Of a DNA stretch of 20,097 nt, positions 1 through 10,929 are shown piece after piece. The notes below the pieces were generated by a model, which worked only from the letters and a program-made list of their open reading frames with translations, was not told the origin of the DNA and searched no databases. Source of the stretch: Conidiobolus incongruus B7586 (lineage: Eukaryota; Entomophthoromycota; Entomophthoromycetes; Entomophthorales; Conidiobolaceae); assembly GCA_000697335.1 (NCBI GenBank), contig JNEM01015750.1, forward strand, positions 1 through 20,097. Reading direction: 5' to 3'. Numbering within the stretch: position 1 is the stretch's first letter; the number at the start of each line of letters is the position of its first letter. The translations under genes were made by a program, and so were the position numbers.

Positions 1-520
1 AATATCTTAATAATTCTTTAATTAAAACAAAAGAATATCTTTTAATATATTATTTAACTTTATTAATATTTAAAAAAAATAATAATTGAAATTAATTTTC
101 AAAATTTTAATCAATTTTAAATAATTTCTCTCCTAGTTTTAAAATAATTTACCTAATACTAAATAAATAAATTAGGTAATATTTTATTACCAAAGGCTAT
201 TTGTAAATTTTAAATAATTATAGAAGGCTTATGGTTAAGTTCTATTAATACTAAAATAAAAAACTTTTGATGATAATTATTTGGTTTAAGCATGATTAAA
301 TTAAACAACTAATTTTAAAAAATTAATTTTTTAATCAAAAAAATTATTATATATATATATATATATATATATTTCCAAACTACATATCTTCCTATTTGTT
401 TTATATTTATTTTATTATTTAAAATTAATAATATGTTTGAAAAATTATAAATTAATACATTCATTATATTTTTAAATCCAAAATAAAAAAATCAATTTAA
501 ATTAATTATTATAAAAAAGG
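1..520 (+). repeat. Dispersed repeat, copy A (cut by window edge)
   Basis: This stretch aligns by eye, in the same orientation and order, with 9342-9780. Shared blocks include the opening segment with TAATTCYTTAATTAAAA, TTAAATAATTTCT, a TTTACCTA block, GGCTTATRGTTAAGTT, ATTAAATTAAACAA, and an ATTAATAATATRTTTGAAAAAT block near position 430. Divergence is substantial, roughly a third of positions with many small indels, so this is an old element. The left end lies outside the window. No coding capacity, terminal repeat or target duplication can be seen, so the class is unknown. Chance similarity of A+T-rich DNA is unlikely because many blocks keep their order and spacing. Confidence 0.7.
349..372. 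repeat. (AT)12 microsatellite
   Basis: An uninterrupted AT dinucleotide run inside repeat copy A. The matching place in copy B (near 9650-9670) has only short, interrupted AT runs, so this tract expanded after the copies separated. Confidence 0.9.
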
Positions 521-2842
521 AATTGAATATTTGCCTTTATTTTATATTGTTTTTGAAAATATATACTAAGAATATATATAAATAATGACATGTCGATATG
601 CAATGAGATGATCTATATACAATAATGTAAAAATCACGTGCCATTTAGGATTTATATCTTATTAAAATTTCTATATATTTGAATAATTTTAATTATGGTA
701 AAATAATTGGAATTAGGTCAAATTATCATATTAATAAGCTGATATGAATTTTAAGATTTATCATAAAGGATTGAACTAGATAAACTTTACCATTAATATA
801 TATTCATTATAAATTTATTAATATTTATTATCTAGGGTTTTGAATTATAATAAAAAATAAATTATCTTTGATTTTTTTTATTTATTCAAATGAAACTAAT
901 TCGATAATGTATTATTAATAAGGAATTCATTACTTAGATTGAATTATATAAAAAAGATTGGAAAATATCATTCATTAGTTTAGATATAACAATGCATATA
1001 AGGTAATTTATTATGATAAGATTTAATAATCAAATTATTATAGCATTGCCATAGATCTAATGAGCTGTTTTGTAATTATGAATATAATAAATACTATATA
1101 TTTTTGATAGGATGAAAAACAGCTATTTTACATTATTGGTTTAAATAATATATTAATTGACTTAAAATTTTTAAATTTTATTATATATAAATTAATTATA
1201 TAATCTTATTTAGAATGTAATTTAAAAAATTTATATATTTTATATAGTAAATATATTACATATATACCAACATTATTCAATATAATTAAATCATAAGAAA
1301 TGACCTTATAATATCAAAGTTTTAATATATTTAATATATTAAATTTTAATTATTATAATTGACTGACTTATTTAATATCCTTATTGTCGCTTATTTTAGT
1401 GATTATTAAACATTGAATATAAATTGGAAATATCTATAATTATATAATGTTTATTAAATTCGAATAGTTAAATTAACTGAAATAACTCACTATTTTATTT
1501 GATTATAATTTAATACATTATATTATATTATTTTATTTTAAATTTCTAAGTATAATTTTTTATTTATATTTTTAAACTATTTAATTATTCATATTTTATA
1601 TTATTAATTTATTTATTATATAGGTTATAAATAATTTTATTATTAATAATTTTTTAAAAAAAATACAAAGAATAAATTATTGATATATATCAAAATGAAT
1701 CATACTCTTATTAATGTTAATTTTAAATAAAATATAAATCAATATTATTTTTCAACAAGTAATATAAAATAGAAATTTTCATCTTATATTTAATGATATT
1801 AAAATAAATTTAAATCATAATGCTATGTTATATTAATAGCTATTTAAATAACATTCTATAAAATTGAATTTATAATAACTAATTGCTTTATTTTTTATAT
1901 TATCTGTATTATAAAATTATTAAAATTAATATTAATTTTAAACATATTTTAAGATATATTGAATTATATTAATTAAGTAATAATAAAAGTTAAATTTATA
2001 AATAATAGAAATAGCTATTTATAATATAGTTACTATATCATAATCTGATTATTATAAAAATGATTTGAAATAAACTATTAAACCTTAATACTTTTTTAAT
2101 GAATTAAAACAAAATTCTCATTAATATTAAAATGAAAAAATAAAATTTTAATCCATTTTAATTGATATTAAATTAAAAAATTTATTAAATAAAAAAATAG
2201 GGATATTAATTATTGTTTAATCAATATAATTGAATAATAAACATATGGAATTAATTTTTAATTGAATTCGCTGAGGTCAAGAATGGTAGAAAAATTCTTG
2301 AATAATAATGAAAATTTTAATAAGGTTCCTCTCTTTTAATGAAACTTGGTCCTGATTGATGTGTCGATATTGATGGTGATTTGTTTTGATTTTGGGTTGA
2401 TTTGTTATATAAAAATAAGATCCAGATCTTGAAAATAGTTTAAACTAAAATTGCTGAGCCAATTGGAGTATATATCATTTTTAATATAAAACAATATTAA
2501 TTAAAAACTAATAGTTGTTAAAAGTAATAAAATAATAGGAAATTTTCATTCAGGGTGTCTAATTTCACATGATACAATATCCTAAAATAATAATCTAATC
2601 AAAATATAATTTTAGATGCAGTCAAGTTCATTTGGCTAAAATTATTAATTTAAATAGATTAAAAGTTAATTTTTACCCTATTAAACTGTTATTAAAGTTT
2701 CAATTTATCTAGACCCTCTATCAAGTCCTCAGGTGGATTTTTGTAACTATTGTTATAGTTGGATAAATTAAATCAATTGAGTACAGAATGAATTATTCAA
2801 TTTATTAAATATCCAAAATTACGAAATGAATATCATTAAAAG
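521..2842. other. A+T-rich spacer, no gene seen
   Basis: About 2.3 kb of very A+T-rich DNA with stops in all frames. Visible details are a CACGTG palindrome at 635-640, a 9-bp inverted repeat (1063-1071 with 1116-1124, 44-nt loop), and slightly richer pockets at about 2270-2440 and 2560-2760 that allow only short open stretches (under 50 codons, none with a convincing start and splice sites). The last few hundred bases should hold the upstream control region of the carboxypeptidase gene. No tRNA was recognised. Confidence 0.6.
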
Positions 2843-2850
2843 TATATAAA
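2843..2850 (+). promoter_or_regulatory. TATA box of the carboxypeptidase gene
   Basis: TATATAAA lies 50 bp before the ATG at 2901, a spacing that fits a TATA promoter with a short leader. Confidence 0.5.
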
Positions 2851-2900
2851 TAATCACGAGGGTAAAAGGATTGTACTACAATATTTCAATTGATATCAAA

Positions 2901-4139
2901 ATGTTGAAAATATACTCTATTATTTCTTTATTATTACTTGGTTCCATTAGTGCCTTCGATGAAAAGTTGGTGGAATGTAAATTTGACAAAAGTTTAAACT
3001 ATAAAGTTTTAGATGAATTGGATGTTTACGATTTGAATAAATCCGAATTGACAGCTACCGCTAGAATTACATCCCAACAACAACTCGATTTCGTTAATAA
3101 GTATGCCAAATGTAAGGTGACTATTGATGATTTCGTCAAATACAGTAAGGAATTGGCTAATAAGGATAGTGGCGAATCTCGTGCTGTCGGCATTCAAGCT
3201 GATCCTTTCTTCAATAACTTCCAAAGTCATGCTACTTTCGCTTCCACTTTACAGCAATGGGCCTCTCAAAGCGGTGGCTGGGCTACTTACACCCCTTCTA
3301 TTGGTAAATCCGTCGAAGGTAGAGATATTTTTGCCTTCAAGATTACCGATCCTTCCGTCTCCGCCAGCAAGAAGAAATCAATTTGGATCAATGGTGGACT
3401 TCACGCCCGTGAACGTATTGCACCTACTGCCGTTGCGTATTTCATCCGCACTTTATTAGACAACAAATCCACTCCAGATGTTGCGAATGTTTTGAAGACT
3501 TTTGAATTTTATTTCACACCTATGGCTAACCCTGATGGTTATGAATATGCTCGTACTACTAATCCCAATTGGCGTAAGAACCGCAGAAGAAACTCAGATG
3601 GTTCCTATGGTGTTGATTTGAACCGTAACTGGGATGAACACTGGAGCATTGTTGGAGCTTCTAAGACACCCTCATCCGATACTTATTGTGGTCCAGGGCC
3701 CAATTCTGAACCCGAAGTGAAAGCTTTGGCCCAATATGCCCTCAGTCTTCCCAATCCCTATGGAGGCATTGACTACCATTCCTTCGGTCAATATGTACTC
3801 CGCAACTGGGGATGGTCATACACCAAATCCAAAAACGAAGCCATCCTCAAGCAATTGGGAGATTCCATCTCTGCAGCCATCGCTACCAAGGGTTACCGAT
3901 ACACTTCCCAAACCTCCGCGGAACTCTACCCTGCATCCGGTGCTCTCGATGACTGGATGGCAGCCAAAGCAAAATTAGTCTCTTTCACCATTGAATTATG
4001 TCCCACAGGATCCCCTGGCTTCCAGTTGCCCGCAAGCCAAATTGTGAAGTGCTCCGATGCTGCTTACGCTGGATTCTTACAATATGCTAAATTTTTGAGT
4101 CAGAACCTTAATATTCCTCCCAATCCACCTTTGCCTTAA
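2901..4139 (+). CDS. Secreted zinc carboxypeptidase, M14A, B-type specificity
   Basis: A single-exon gene for a 412-residue secreted metallocarboxypeptidase that removes C-terminal amino acids from peptides. I start at the ATG at 2901; the frame is open upstream to a TTG, but only this ATG gives a clean signal peptide (residues 1-18, cut after SISA). A propeptide follows (about 19-100; a basic site near R94 may be the activation point), then an M14 domain of about 310 residues. Zinc ligands are H168 and E171 (in HARE) and H293; the catalytic glutamate is E365, exactly 22 residues after Y343, matching Y248/E270 of bovine carboxypeptidase A. W224-R225 matches R127, and N241-R242 matches N144-R145. 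The residue equivalent to 255 is D350 (YPASGALDDW), as in carboxypeptidase B, so Lys/Arg preference is predicted. F295 replaces the usual Y198. The 3' half favours C-ending codons, suggesting strong expression. It probably serves extracellular protein digestion. Confidence 0.95.
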   Translation: MLKIYSIISLLLLGSISAFDEKLVECKFDKSLNYKVLDELDVYDLNKSELTATARITSQQQLDFVNKYAKCKVTIDDFVKYSKELANKDSGESRAVGIQADPFFNNFQSHATFASTLQQWASQSGGWATYTPSIGKSVEGRDIFAFKITDPSVSASKKKSIWINGGLHARERIAPTAVAYFIRTLLDNKSTPDVANVLKTFEFYFTPMANPDGYEYARTTNPNWRKNRRRNSDGSYGVDLNRNWDEHWSIVGASKTPSSDTYCGPGPNSEPEVKALAQYALSLPNPYGGIDYHSFGQYVLRNWGWSYTKSKNEAILKQLGDSISAAIATKGYRYTSQTSAELYPASGALDDWMAAKAKLVSFTIELCPTGSPGFQLPASQIVKCSDAAYAGFLQYAKFLSQNLNIPPNPPLP

Positions 4140-4799
4140 ATCCATATAGGATAACGAATTTTTTTCTTTGAAAATTGGATTATTTATTTATATTAATCAA
4201 TAAATAAAATTGGTTAATAAATAAAAAATTTTTTAAAATTAAATCAAATTTATTAAAAATATATAATTTTTATCTTATTTAATCTAATTATTAAAATAAA
4301 CAAAAACTTTTTAAATATTAAAAATTTTTTTAGTATTAATAGATTTTATTATTTGAAAGAAAAAATGATTTAATTTTATATTATATTAATTTAAAATTAT
4401 TTAATATTTAAAAAGTTTTTTTTCATTAAAATTCAATATATCAGTATTAAATGAAAAAAAAAATTATAAATTGGGATTATATTAAAGTTGTGATATAAAT
4501 AAATAATTAATTAATCAATCAAATATTTGAGAGAAAATCAAATCAAAAATTGAATATATCGCCACTTTCACCTGATAACTGTCATACCTTAAATAATAGT
4601 TTGAATTATACTTAAAATTCTTGTGTTATTAAAATTTTTCTTTAAAATAATAATACCTTTAAAATTAATAATTATTTTAATAATATATTTATATTTTTAT
4701 GATATTAATATATTTAATTAAAAATTAAAAAAAGTAGATTATATATTATTATTTGATTAGGATAAAATTAAATTATTTTCTTTAATTAATCTTGAATTT
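4140..4799. other. Convergent intergenic region
   Basis: A+T-rich DNA between the stop of the carboxypeptidase gene and the stop of VPS51. It must hold the 3' ends of both transcripts. No further gene was seen. Confidence 0.7.
4199..4208 (+). terminator. Polyadenylation signal, carboxypeptidase gene
   Basis: Two overlapping AATAAA hexamers (4199-4204 and 4203-4208) lie about 60 bp after the stop codon. Confidence 0.5.
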
Positions 4800-7700
4800 T
4801 TAATCCTCCTCATGAATAGTGCCTCCTACATCAAATTGACTCCATGTTCCCTGCTGGGTTGGCATTAAATTGAATTGTCGATTAATTTGATTCCACAAGG
4901 TGTCCTTAGTATAGATAGTATTCAACAGAGTGTCAATATGCTAAATGAATTATTAGTAAAATTGTGATAGAAGTAATGGTAGGTAATTACAGTAGAATTG
5001 AGATAATTAGAATTAATAGTACGCTTCATACTACTGGATACTACCTCATCGTAGAGGTTGTTAAAATTACTAAATAATTAAATTAGTACCAATAGTAGAG
5101 TAATAAATAAGGAAAATTACTTGGAATTGATTATGAGTTTGGGTAAATTGAGTTTCCAATTCATTAGATTGAGTTGCAATTTAGTGAATTGAAATTCTCT
5201 AAACTGCTGGAACCTAATAATTTCGCTGAGTCCTTTGAGTACAATATTAGCAATGTTGTTCAGGATCGTTTCGAGATTGAACGGCGTGGATGTGGGGTAG
5301 TACTCGATGCGCTCGTAGAACAGTCGATTGATTCTAGTTAACCAATGCTGCTGCGTGTTGTCGCTAGGATTGAGTGTAGGTAAACTTGGAGAGTTAGGTC
5401 CGTAGCCCAAGCTGTTGCGGTATGACGGTGACCCGATACCGCCCATGCTAGTGGATTGAAATGATGATCGATTAAAAGATCCCCTTTTGGAATCTATACC
5501 TCCCAAGTTGTAGTTGACGTTATCTATTCCCAACTCCCAATTCGTGTCGCCGTCTTGGACGAATCCAAACACTAAACTTACCTCCCTTTCCAAAATGTGG
5601 AACCTGATCAAAATCTCGAGATAAATTTTGTCAAAATTGTCAATAGACACATTCTGGTCCAACCCCATGTCGTAATAAGATTCTAAGGACTTGACTAAAT
5701 GCATGCCGTAATTCACAATAAATCTATTTAGCAATAATTTGCTCTTTGTTTGGCATTTCTGAGTAATTTGCCTGCAGTCCAACATCCACAGCTTCATCAT
5801 ATGCTCTTCGGAAGTATTTGCATTAGAATTAAAAATGGGATTATCTTGAATTAGAGTTTGAATAAAGTTTAGATGAATTGTCTCTACCAAATTAAGGTGA
5901 CAATCGTGTAAAAATTTGGTTAATAATAATATCAAATTTAAATTTTTGATATCACTTTGATCTATAATTTCCTCCTAAAACAAATTAATAATATTATCAT
6001 TAAATCATGTATATATATAAATTACCAGTATGATATCGATAAAATCTGTCCAAAACTTTAACAAACCGGATTTTAAATACTCAAAAATTAGATCTGTAGT
6101 GTTTGACAATTGCCAAAATTGTAATTGATCTAATTGTAGGGATTGCAAATTAGGTAGTAGTTTCGTCATCAATTGATCCAAAATGAAATTTTCAACGGTA
6201 ATTAAACTACTTTGGAGACTAAAATTATCGAAATTTTGGATATTTTCAAGATCTTCAAGTGAAATATTAAGTGATTCATAATTGAAAATTTGTAAAAATT
6301 TGACTAAATTGAGATTAGTTAATTTTTATAGTATATACTAATTATTTAAAATACCTTTGCATTCTTCATTAATTTTCAAAAATAATGAATCGATATAAGA
6401 TTTGAGCCAAGTATCGATAACTGAAGTTAACTGTTGGGTTAAACTAATACAACTGGTTTCTTCACCATTGAGGATTGGATACTTTAATAATTGATTTAAG
6501 TGACAATTAAAACATTTGATAATTCCTGAAATATCATTCAATTTGGACTAAAATTTTAATATTAGTTATATAAAAAAAATTTAAAAATTTTTTGTTATTA
6601 ATTACTTGATTTTGTATAATTTTATCAAATATTGGAGAATATTTAAAATTATATAATTTTAAAATAAATTCTTGAAATTTAAGTTGAAAATCTTTATGAT
6701 TTTCATCGGATATAGTTAATTTTAAATATTCTGGATTCATTAAATCGGAAGTTGGTAAGAATAAATAATGTGTATGTTGGACAATTTCTTTTAGGATGGG
6801 AATTAGAGTATTGTCAATTGATAATGTTAACAATGCCGTAGCTTGATCTAAATCATAATCTTGTAACTTGGAATTTAAGAATTGATTATAGCTGTCTTGT
6901 TGATTTTGGAAATGAGTGTCCAAATAAGATTGACAATACTCTAAATAGGATTGAAACCAATACTGAATATTGTTAGGTTCTAAAGCAATTAACAGATTAA
7001 TTAATTTTGTTGTGTGCTGAATTGATTCCTAATTAAATTATTAATTATTAATTAACAAATTATTAAAAATCTTATCCAAATACCTTGGATTCTTCCAAAT
7101 CCTTCAACAAATTCTCTCTAACTCTCCCCACAATTTCCCTACATTCTGAATTAATAGTATCGAATAAATTTAAATTTTCATAGCGCTTTAATAAGTGTTC
7201 AGTGAATTGGAATTGATTAATGAGTGCACCATAATTTTTGACTTCTAACCAGTAGTTTAATTGTTTGGGTAAATTTAGCAAAAATTCACTCTTTTTAAGT
7301 ATTTGGTGGGTACTGTACTGCTCCGACAGAAGTTGCCGTTCCGGTTGCAGATTGCTATGTAAATTATTGACGGTGCTAGCAATTTTGTCAATATCCGATT
7401 GTAAACCTTTCAAACTTGGCAATATATCACTAATAGAATTCTTAACTTCTCCAATAGCTTCCGTGGCAGATAGGAATTTGGAATAGTTATCGTAAATGAG
7501 ATTGTTCTTGTCGCCTTGGAGTTGTTTAACTTCGGTTACCCACTGGTTATTTAGTTGTAATAAAGTGTTGATGGGACAGCTCTTCAAAATGGGCGCTAGG
7601 TATTGGTTGGGGTTGAAATCAGATTCATCTAAATACTTGTTAATATTTTATTTATTTTTATTAGGTAACATTACCTATTCCCTGATTTATAAAATTATCA

Positions 7701-7900
7701 ATATTATTTAATTCACCTTTATTCGCCTTAATTTGATTACTCTCAGGAGAACTGATTTTAACATTAGGTATATTCTGATTATTGTCTTGTAGCCCATAAT
7801 ATAATTTTAATTTTTCACGAGCTGTTTTTATTTTTAGTTGATTTAGTTTTTTATTATTGTCATTATTACTAGAATTTAGTGTGGATGAGGATAAACTCAT
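4800..7900 (-). CDS. VPS51: VPS51, GARP/EARP tethering complex subunit (8 exons)
   Basis: Vps51 is the subunit shared by the GARP and EARP complexes, which tether endosome-derived vesicles at the trans-Golgi and recycling endosomes. Exons on the minus strand: 7900-7675, 7628-7084, 7028-6606, 6547-6355, 6303-6026, 5974-5121, 5069-4991, 4940-4800. All seven introns (46-58 nt) are GT-AG, and the join totals 2739 nt, giving 912 residues in one frame. The N-terminal AREKLKLYYGL (residues 27-37) and the Vps51/Vps67 domain with LIYDNYSKFLSATEAI (119-134) are hallmarks. Near the C-terminus, residues around 800-850 match the animal pattern, including the DEVVSSSMKR segment that begins in the 79-nt exon 7 (animal DEVVASAALR). 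Residues about 720-758 are a Ser/Gly/Asn-rich insertion. At 912 residues it is longer than the animal protein (about 780) and far longer than yeast Vps51 (164). Exon borders are inferred without transcripts. Confidence 0.92.
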
Positions 7901-8275
7901 TTTGAGTAGTTATTCAGTTAGTTTTTAATTGTACTGGGAATTGAATTAAATTAAATAGATGTTAAATTAGGTTAAATTATGGGTATTGAAAAAACAGATT
8001 GAATAAATAAAATACGAAAAATCATATTATTTAAAAAATAATTAAAAGAATTTTAACCTAATAATAATGAATTAGGGTTTTTTGAAATAATTATGTTAAC
8101 CCATAAAAATTATAAAATAAGATAAAACTATGGATATATTAGTAATTATATATAACCTATAATTTAAAAAATTTAATTATTCAAATAAAATAATATCTAT
8201 AAAAAAATACCTATATTGGAAATTGCTATTAATATGTTATTAAAGTTTTTAGCAATATTTCAATTATGATTATAT
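7901..8275. other. VPS51 upstream region
   Basis: A+T-rich DNA upstream of the VPS51 start codon, running to the edge of the LTR-like insert. It should contain the VPS51 promoter, but no clear TATA box is seen close to the ATG. No gene was recognised. Confidence 0.6.
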
Positions 8276-8609
8276 TGTCACGGGCCGGAGGACCCGTTCG
8301 TCCTTAACAATTCAATTCATTCAAGAACCCCGTCACAGATCCACCTGCAACGTGACCACAAAATACACCCGAGCAATGCAATCAATCGTTCCATCCGACG
8401 TACGGTTCGTACGCTCAAAAGACACGTCAAGCGAACTATAAATATGCCGACTACAATCAAGTTATCACGTCGATCCTCTTCCTAGGGTGCAGCCCAATGA
8501 TCCAGGTTAAACAATAAATTACCCCTTTTATATCACCAAACGGGTGCTGTATCGGAAGACGACTATTTACTTGAAAGTTATTGGACACTTGACTTCCCAG
8601 CCAGTGTCA
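8276..8609 (+). mobile_element. Solo LTR of an LTR retrotransposon, probably Ty3/gypsy
   Basis: A 334-bp block of roughly 45% G+C (hand count) stands out sharply from its A+T-rich surroundings. It begins TGTCACGGGCC and ends GTGTCA, the TG...CA ends expected of an LTR, and ATAT flanks it on both sides (8272-8275 and 8610-8613), a likely 4-bp target duplication; 5 bp (ATATT) is possible if the edge shifts by one base. Inside, TATAAATA (8437-8444) is followed about 70 bp later by AATAAA (8513-8518), the order expected for U3-R-U5 on the plus strand. A CGTAC/GTACG hairpin lies near 8398-8412. No internal region or second LTR is present. A TGTCACGGGCC-like start is common in fungal Ty3/gypsy LTRs, but the family call is by memory only. 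It looks whole as a solo LTR. Its clean edges suggest it is younger than the dispersed repeats nearby. Confidence 0.75.
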
Positions 8610-8613
8610 ATAT

Positions 8614-9341
8614 TTATGATTGAAAATATACCAATTATTTAAATAATCAAAAATATAATAAACAACATGAAATTATAAAATATATTTTTCTTACAATTGC
8701 TTGCTCTGTATATGAATTATTGTGATATATTAAGTATCCTATAAACAGTCAAAATATAATATTATTTTAGATTTTAAATAATAAAACATTTTTGTGATTG
8801 AAAATAAATACACACTTTAATATATAAATTATGAGAAATAATATATATTATAAAATCAATTCTTTTTTTATTATTTATAATTTTTGCCATATTTTTAATA
8901 AATTTTTAACATCAAATTAAATAATTTTTTATTATCCTAAAATATGTTTTATAAATTAAAGTTATAAAAATTTTTCTTTTTTGCAAGTTGATTTTTTAAT
9001 TTCCTAAAGCAATTATAACTATATATGTTATAGTCTAGTGAATACATTAGTTGTGTCATTTCTCTCTAATTTTTTTCATTAGAAATCTTTTATGGTTTTA
9101 ATTTTATTTTACAATCATTATATAAAATAATAAATAACCTTGAATTATATTCATAATATTAATTAAAGATAGTTTATTATAAAGGTCTTGTTTTTTATTT
9201 ATACCCTAGTAAGTTTTATTTAGTTATAACCACTCTAGTTTTTTAAGCTTGAGTCAAATTATAAAATATTTATGTTATAGCATTATTAATTAATCCAAGT
9301 TTAAAATTTAATATATATAACACTTATATAACAAATATTAA
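8614..9341. other. A+T-rich spacer, no gene seen
   Basis: Very A+T-rich DNA with stops in all frames between the solo LTR and repeat copy B. Part of it may be the upstream portion of the dispersed repeat, whose left end in copy A lies outside the window and so cannot be compared. Confidence 0.6.
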
Positions 9342-9780
9342 AATACTCTGATAATTCCTTAATTAAAATAAAAAACTATTTTTTAATATATTTGTTTTAT
9401 AAATAATAAAAAAATAATGGTTGAAATTAGTTTTTTATTGAATTTTAAATAATTTCTTTTTTAATTTTAAAGTATTTTACCTAGTGATAAATAGTTAATT
9501 TAAATAAAATATTATTTTTGAGAGTTGTTTATAAATTTTAAATATTAAAGGCTTATAGTTAAGTTTTACTAATATTAAAATTATTTATATTTAACAATAA
9601 TTAAATTAAACAATGTATTTTCAGAAATTGATTTTTTAATGAAAAAAATTATATACATAATTATATATATTTGAAATTAATAATATATTTGAAAAATCAG
9701 AAATTAAAAAATTTGCCATTTTTTTGATTCTAAGATAGTATTTTTTAATTTGAATTATCAATTTATTAATAAATATCAAA
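9342..9780 (+). repeat. Dispersed repeat, copy B
   Basis: This is the second copy of the repeat at 1-520, in direct orientation. Shared landmarks in order are the AATTCCTTAATTAAAA opening block, TTAAATAATTTCT, TTTTACCTAGT, AAAGGCTTATAGTTAAGTT, ATTAAATTAAACAA, TTTTTTAATGAAAAAAATTAT, and ATTAATAATATATTTGAAAAAT. The right boundary near 9780 is approximate because similarity fades. No reading frame is preserved. Class and age are unknown beyond being old. Confidence 0.7.
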
Positions 9781-10653
9781 AAATCTTTTTTAATATTTGA
9801 TTTTTAAAAATATTATATTACTATTATCCATTTTTTAAGTTTATTATTTTAATGATATATAATATTAAAATAATAAGTTTGTTTTTTATAATTATATCTT
9901 AATATCATCCAAAAATAATAATAAAATATATATATTAAACTAGGATTAAATATTAATTAATTACTTATATATTATATTAATTTTATTATATTTAAAATAC
10001 AGTATTGATAGTATATTTGACATATATATATAGGTATATTAGTATTCTATAATTTGATATTATTAATATTATAAAAAATCAAATAGTTTTAATAAATAAT
10101 AAATAAATATTGATTTAATTCCAAAAATAAATTGTTTGAATTATATTAATTCAATTAAAAGATAAAACTATCATCGTGATATATATAGTATAATACTAAT
10201 ATTATGGATCATTTAATTAAATTGCACCATATAATTTTTGTTAGTATCTTAATATTCAAAAATTATAGACCAAAAATAATTCAATCAATTTTTTAATACT
10301 CATATTGATATTTCATGACACGAAATTATGACTCTAGACCATTAAAAAAAGATATGAAAATTCAAATTTAAAAATTAAACAAATTGAATCAAAATGATTA
10401 TAAATTATTAAATATTTTTATCAATTAATATGTTTTTTGATGTCTATTATTAATATGAGTTGGTAGTAAATATTGTATTAATTATTTAAAATTAAAATTG
10501 GTATGATAATCATTTCACACAACTATTACCAATGTCCAATACACGATAACCTTTCAAAATAAAGATAACAAATGCGAATTGGAACTAAGTATTGGTATCG
10601 TATTAAACCACAAACTATTAACACTTGGCTAAAAATAATACAAAGAGATACAA
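9781..10653. other. A+T-rich spacer and 3' flank of the UPF0390 gene
   Basis: Mostly low-complexity A+T-rich DNA with no gene. The last 150 bases (about 10500-10650) are somewhat richer and probably carry the 3' UTR of the UPF0390 gene. A 35-codon ATG frame at 10572-10679 on the plus strand overlaps that gene's end and is not convincing. Confidence 0.6.
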
Positions 10654-10929
10654 TTATTTCTTCTTCTTCTTCTCACTAGCTTTAAGTCCCTCTTGGCCGA
10701 TACTCTTCATAATAGTCAATTTACCACTTGTTACAGCCTTAGATGCCATCTCTTGCTCAATTTTACTATTAATTTTAGCTGTCAACTTCTTTTGGAGAGT
10801 TTTAGCTTTAATTAATTCAGTACGTTTAGGCGCTATAACTTTAGCCCCTTTTTTCAATTTTTGACTAGTAGGCTTAGACTTTTTAGATTGGGTAGGTGTT
10901 TTACGTTTGAATGAAGCGCCTTGTACCAT
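10654..10929 (-). CDS. UPF0390/DUF2462 family small lysine-rich protein
   Basis: A single-exon gene for a 91-residue, very basic protein. The order of an MVQG start, a KKSK-rich N-terminus, the core KKGAKVIAPKR (about residues 26-36), an alpha-helical lysine-rich stretch with KINSKIEQEMASKA (about 52-65), and a poly-lysine tail matches the UPF0390/DUF2462 family (human C19orf53/LYDG10). The family's biochemical role is unknown; the composition suggests a nuclear or nucleolar, RNA-associated protein. The last five lysines come from a TTC-rich repeat on the plus strand, which could vary in length. The start is the first ATG, in an A-rich context. It lies 275 bp downstream of the SLC26-type gene on the same strand, with no sign of co-transcription. 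Confidence 0.85.
   Translation of the reverse strand: MVQGASFKRKTPTQSKKSKPTSQKLKKGAKVIAPKRTELIKAKTLQKKLTAKINSKIEQEMASKAVTSGKLTIMKSIGQEGLKASEKKKKK

Noticed and set aside
2270-2440. Richer pocket with short open stretches on both strands
   Set aside because: All frames look equally open over 15-45 codons, there is no start codon with good splice sites, and no family match. I could not favour a gene over noise.
10572-10679. 35-codon plus-strand frame, briefly compared with ribosomal protein eL39
   Set aside because: Only a loose resemblance over a few residues. It lacks the Lys/Arg-rich body of eL39 and overlaps the end of the UPF0390 gene in antisense.
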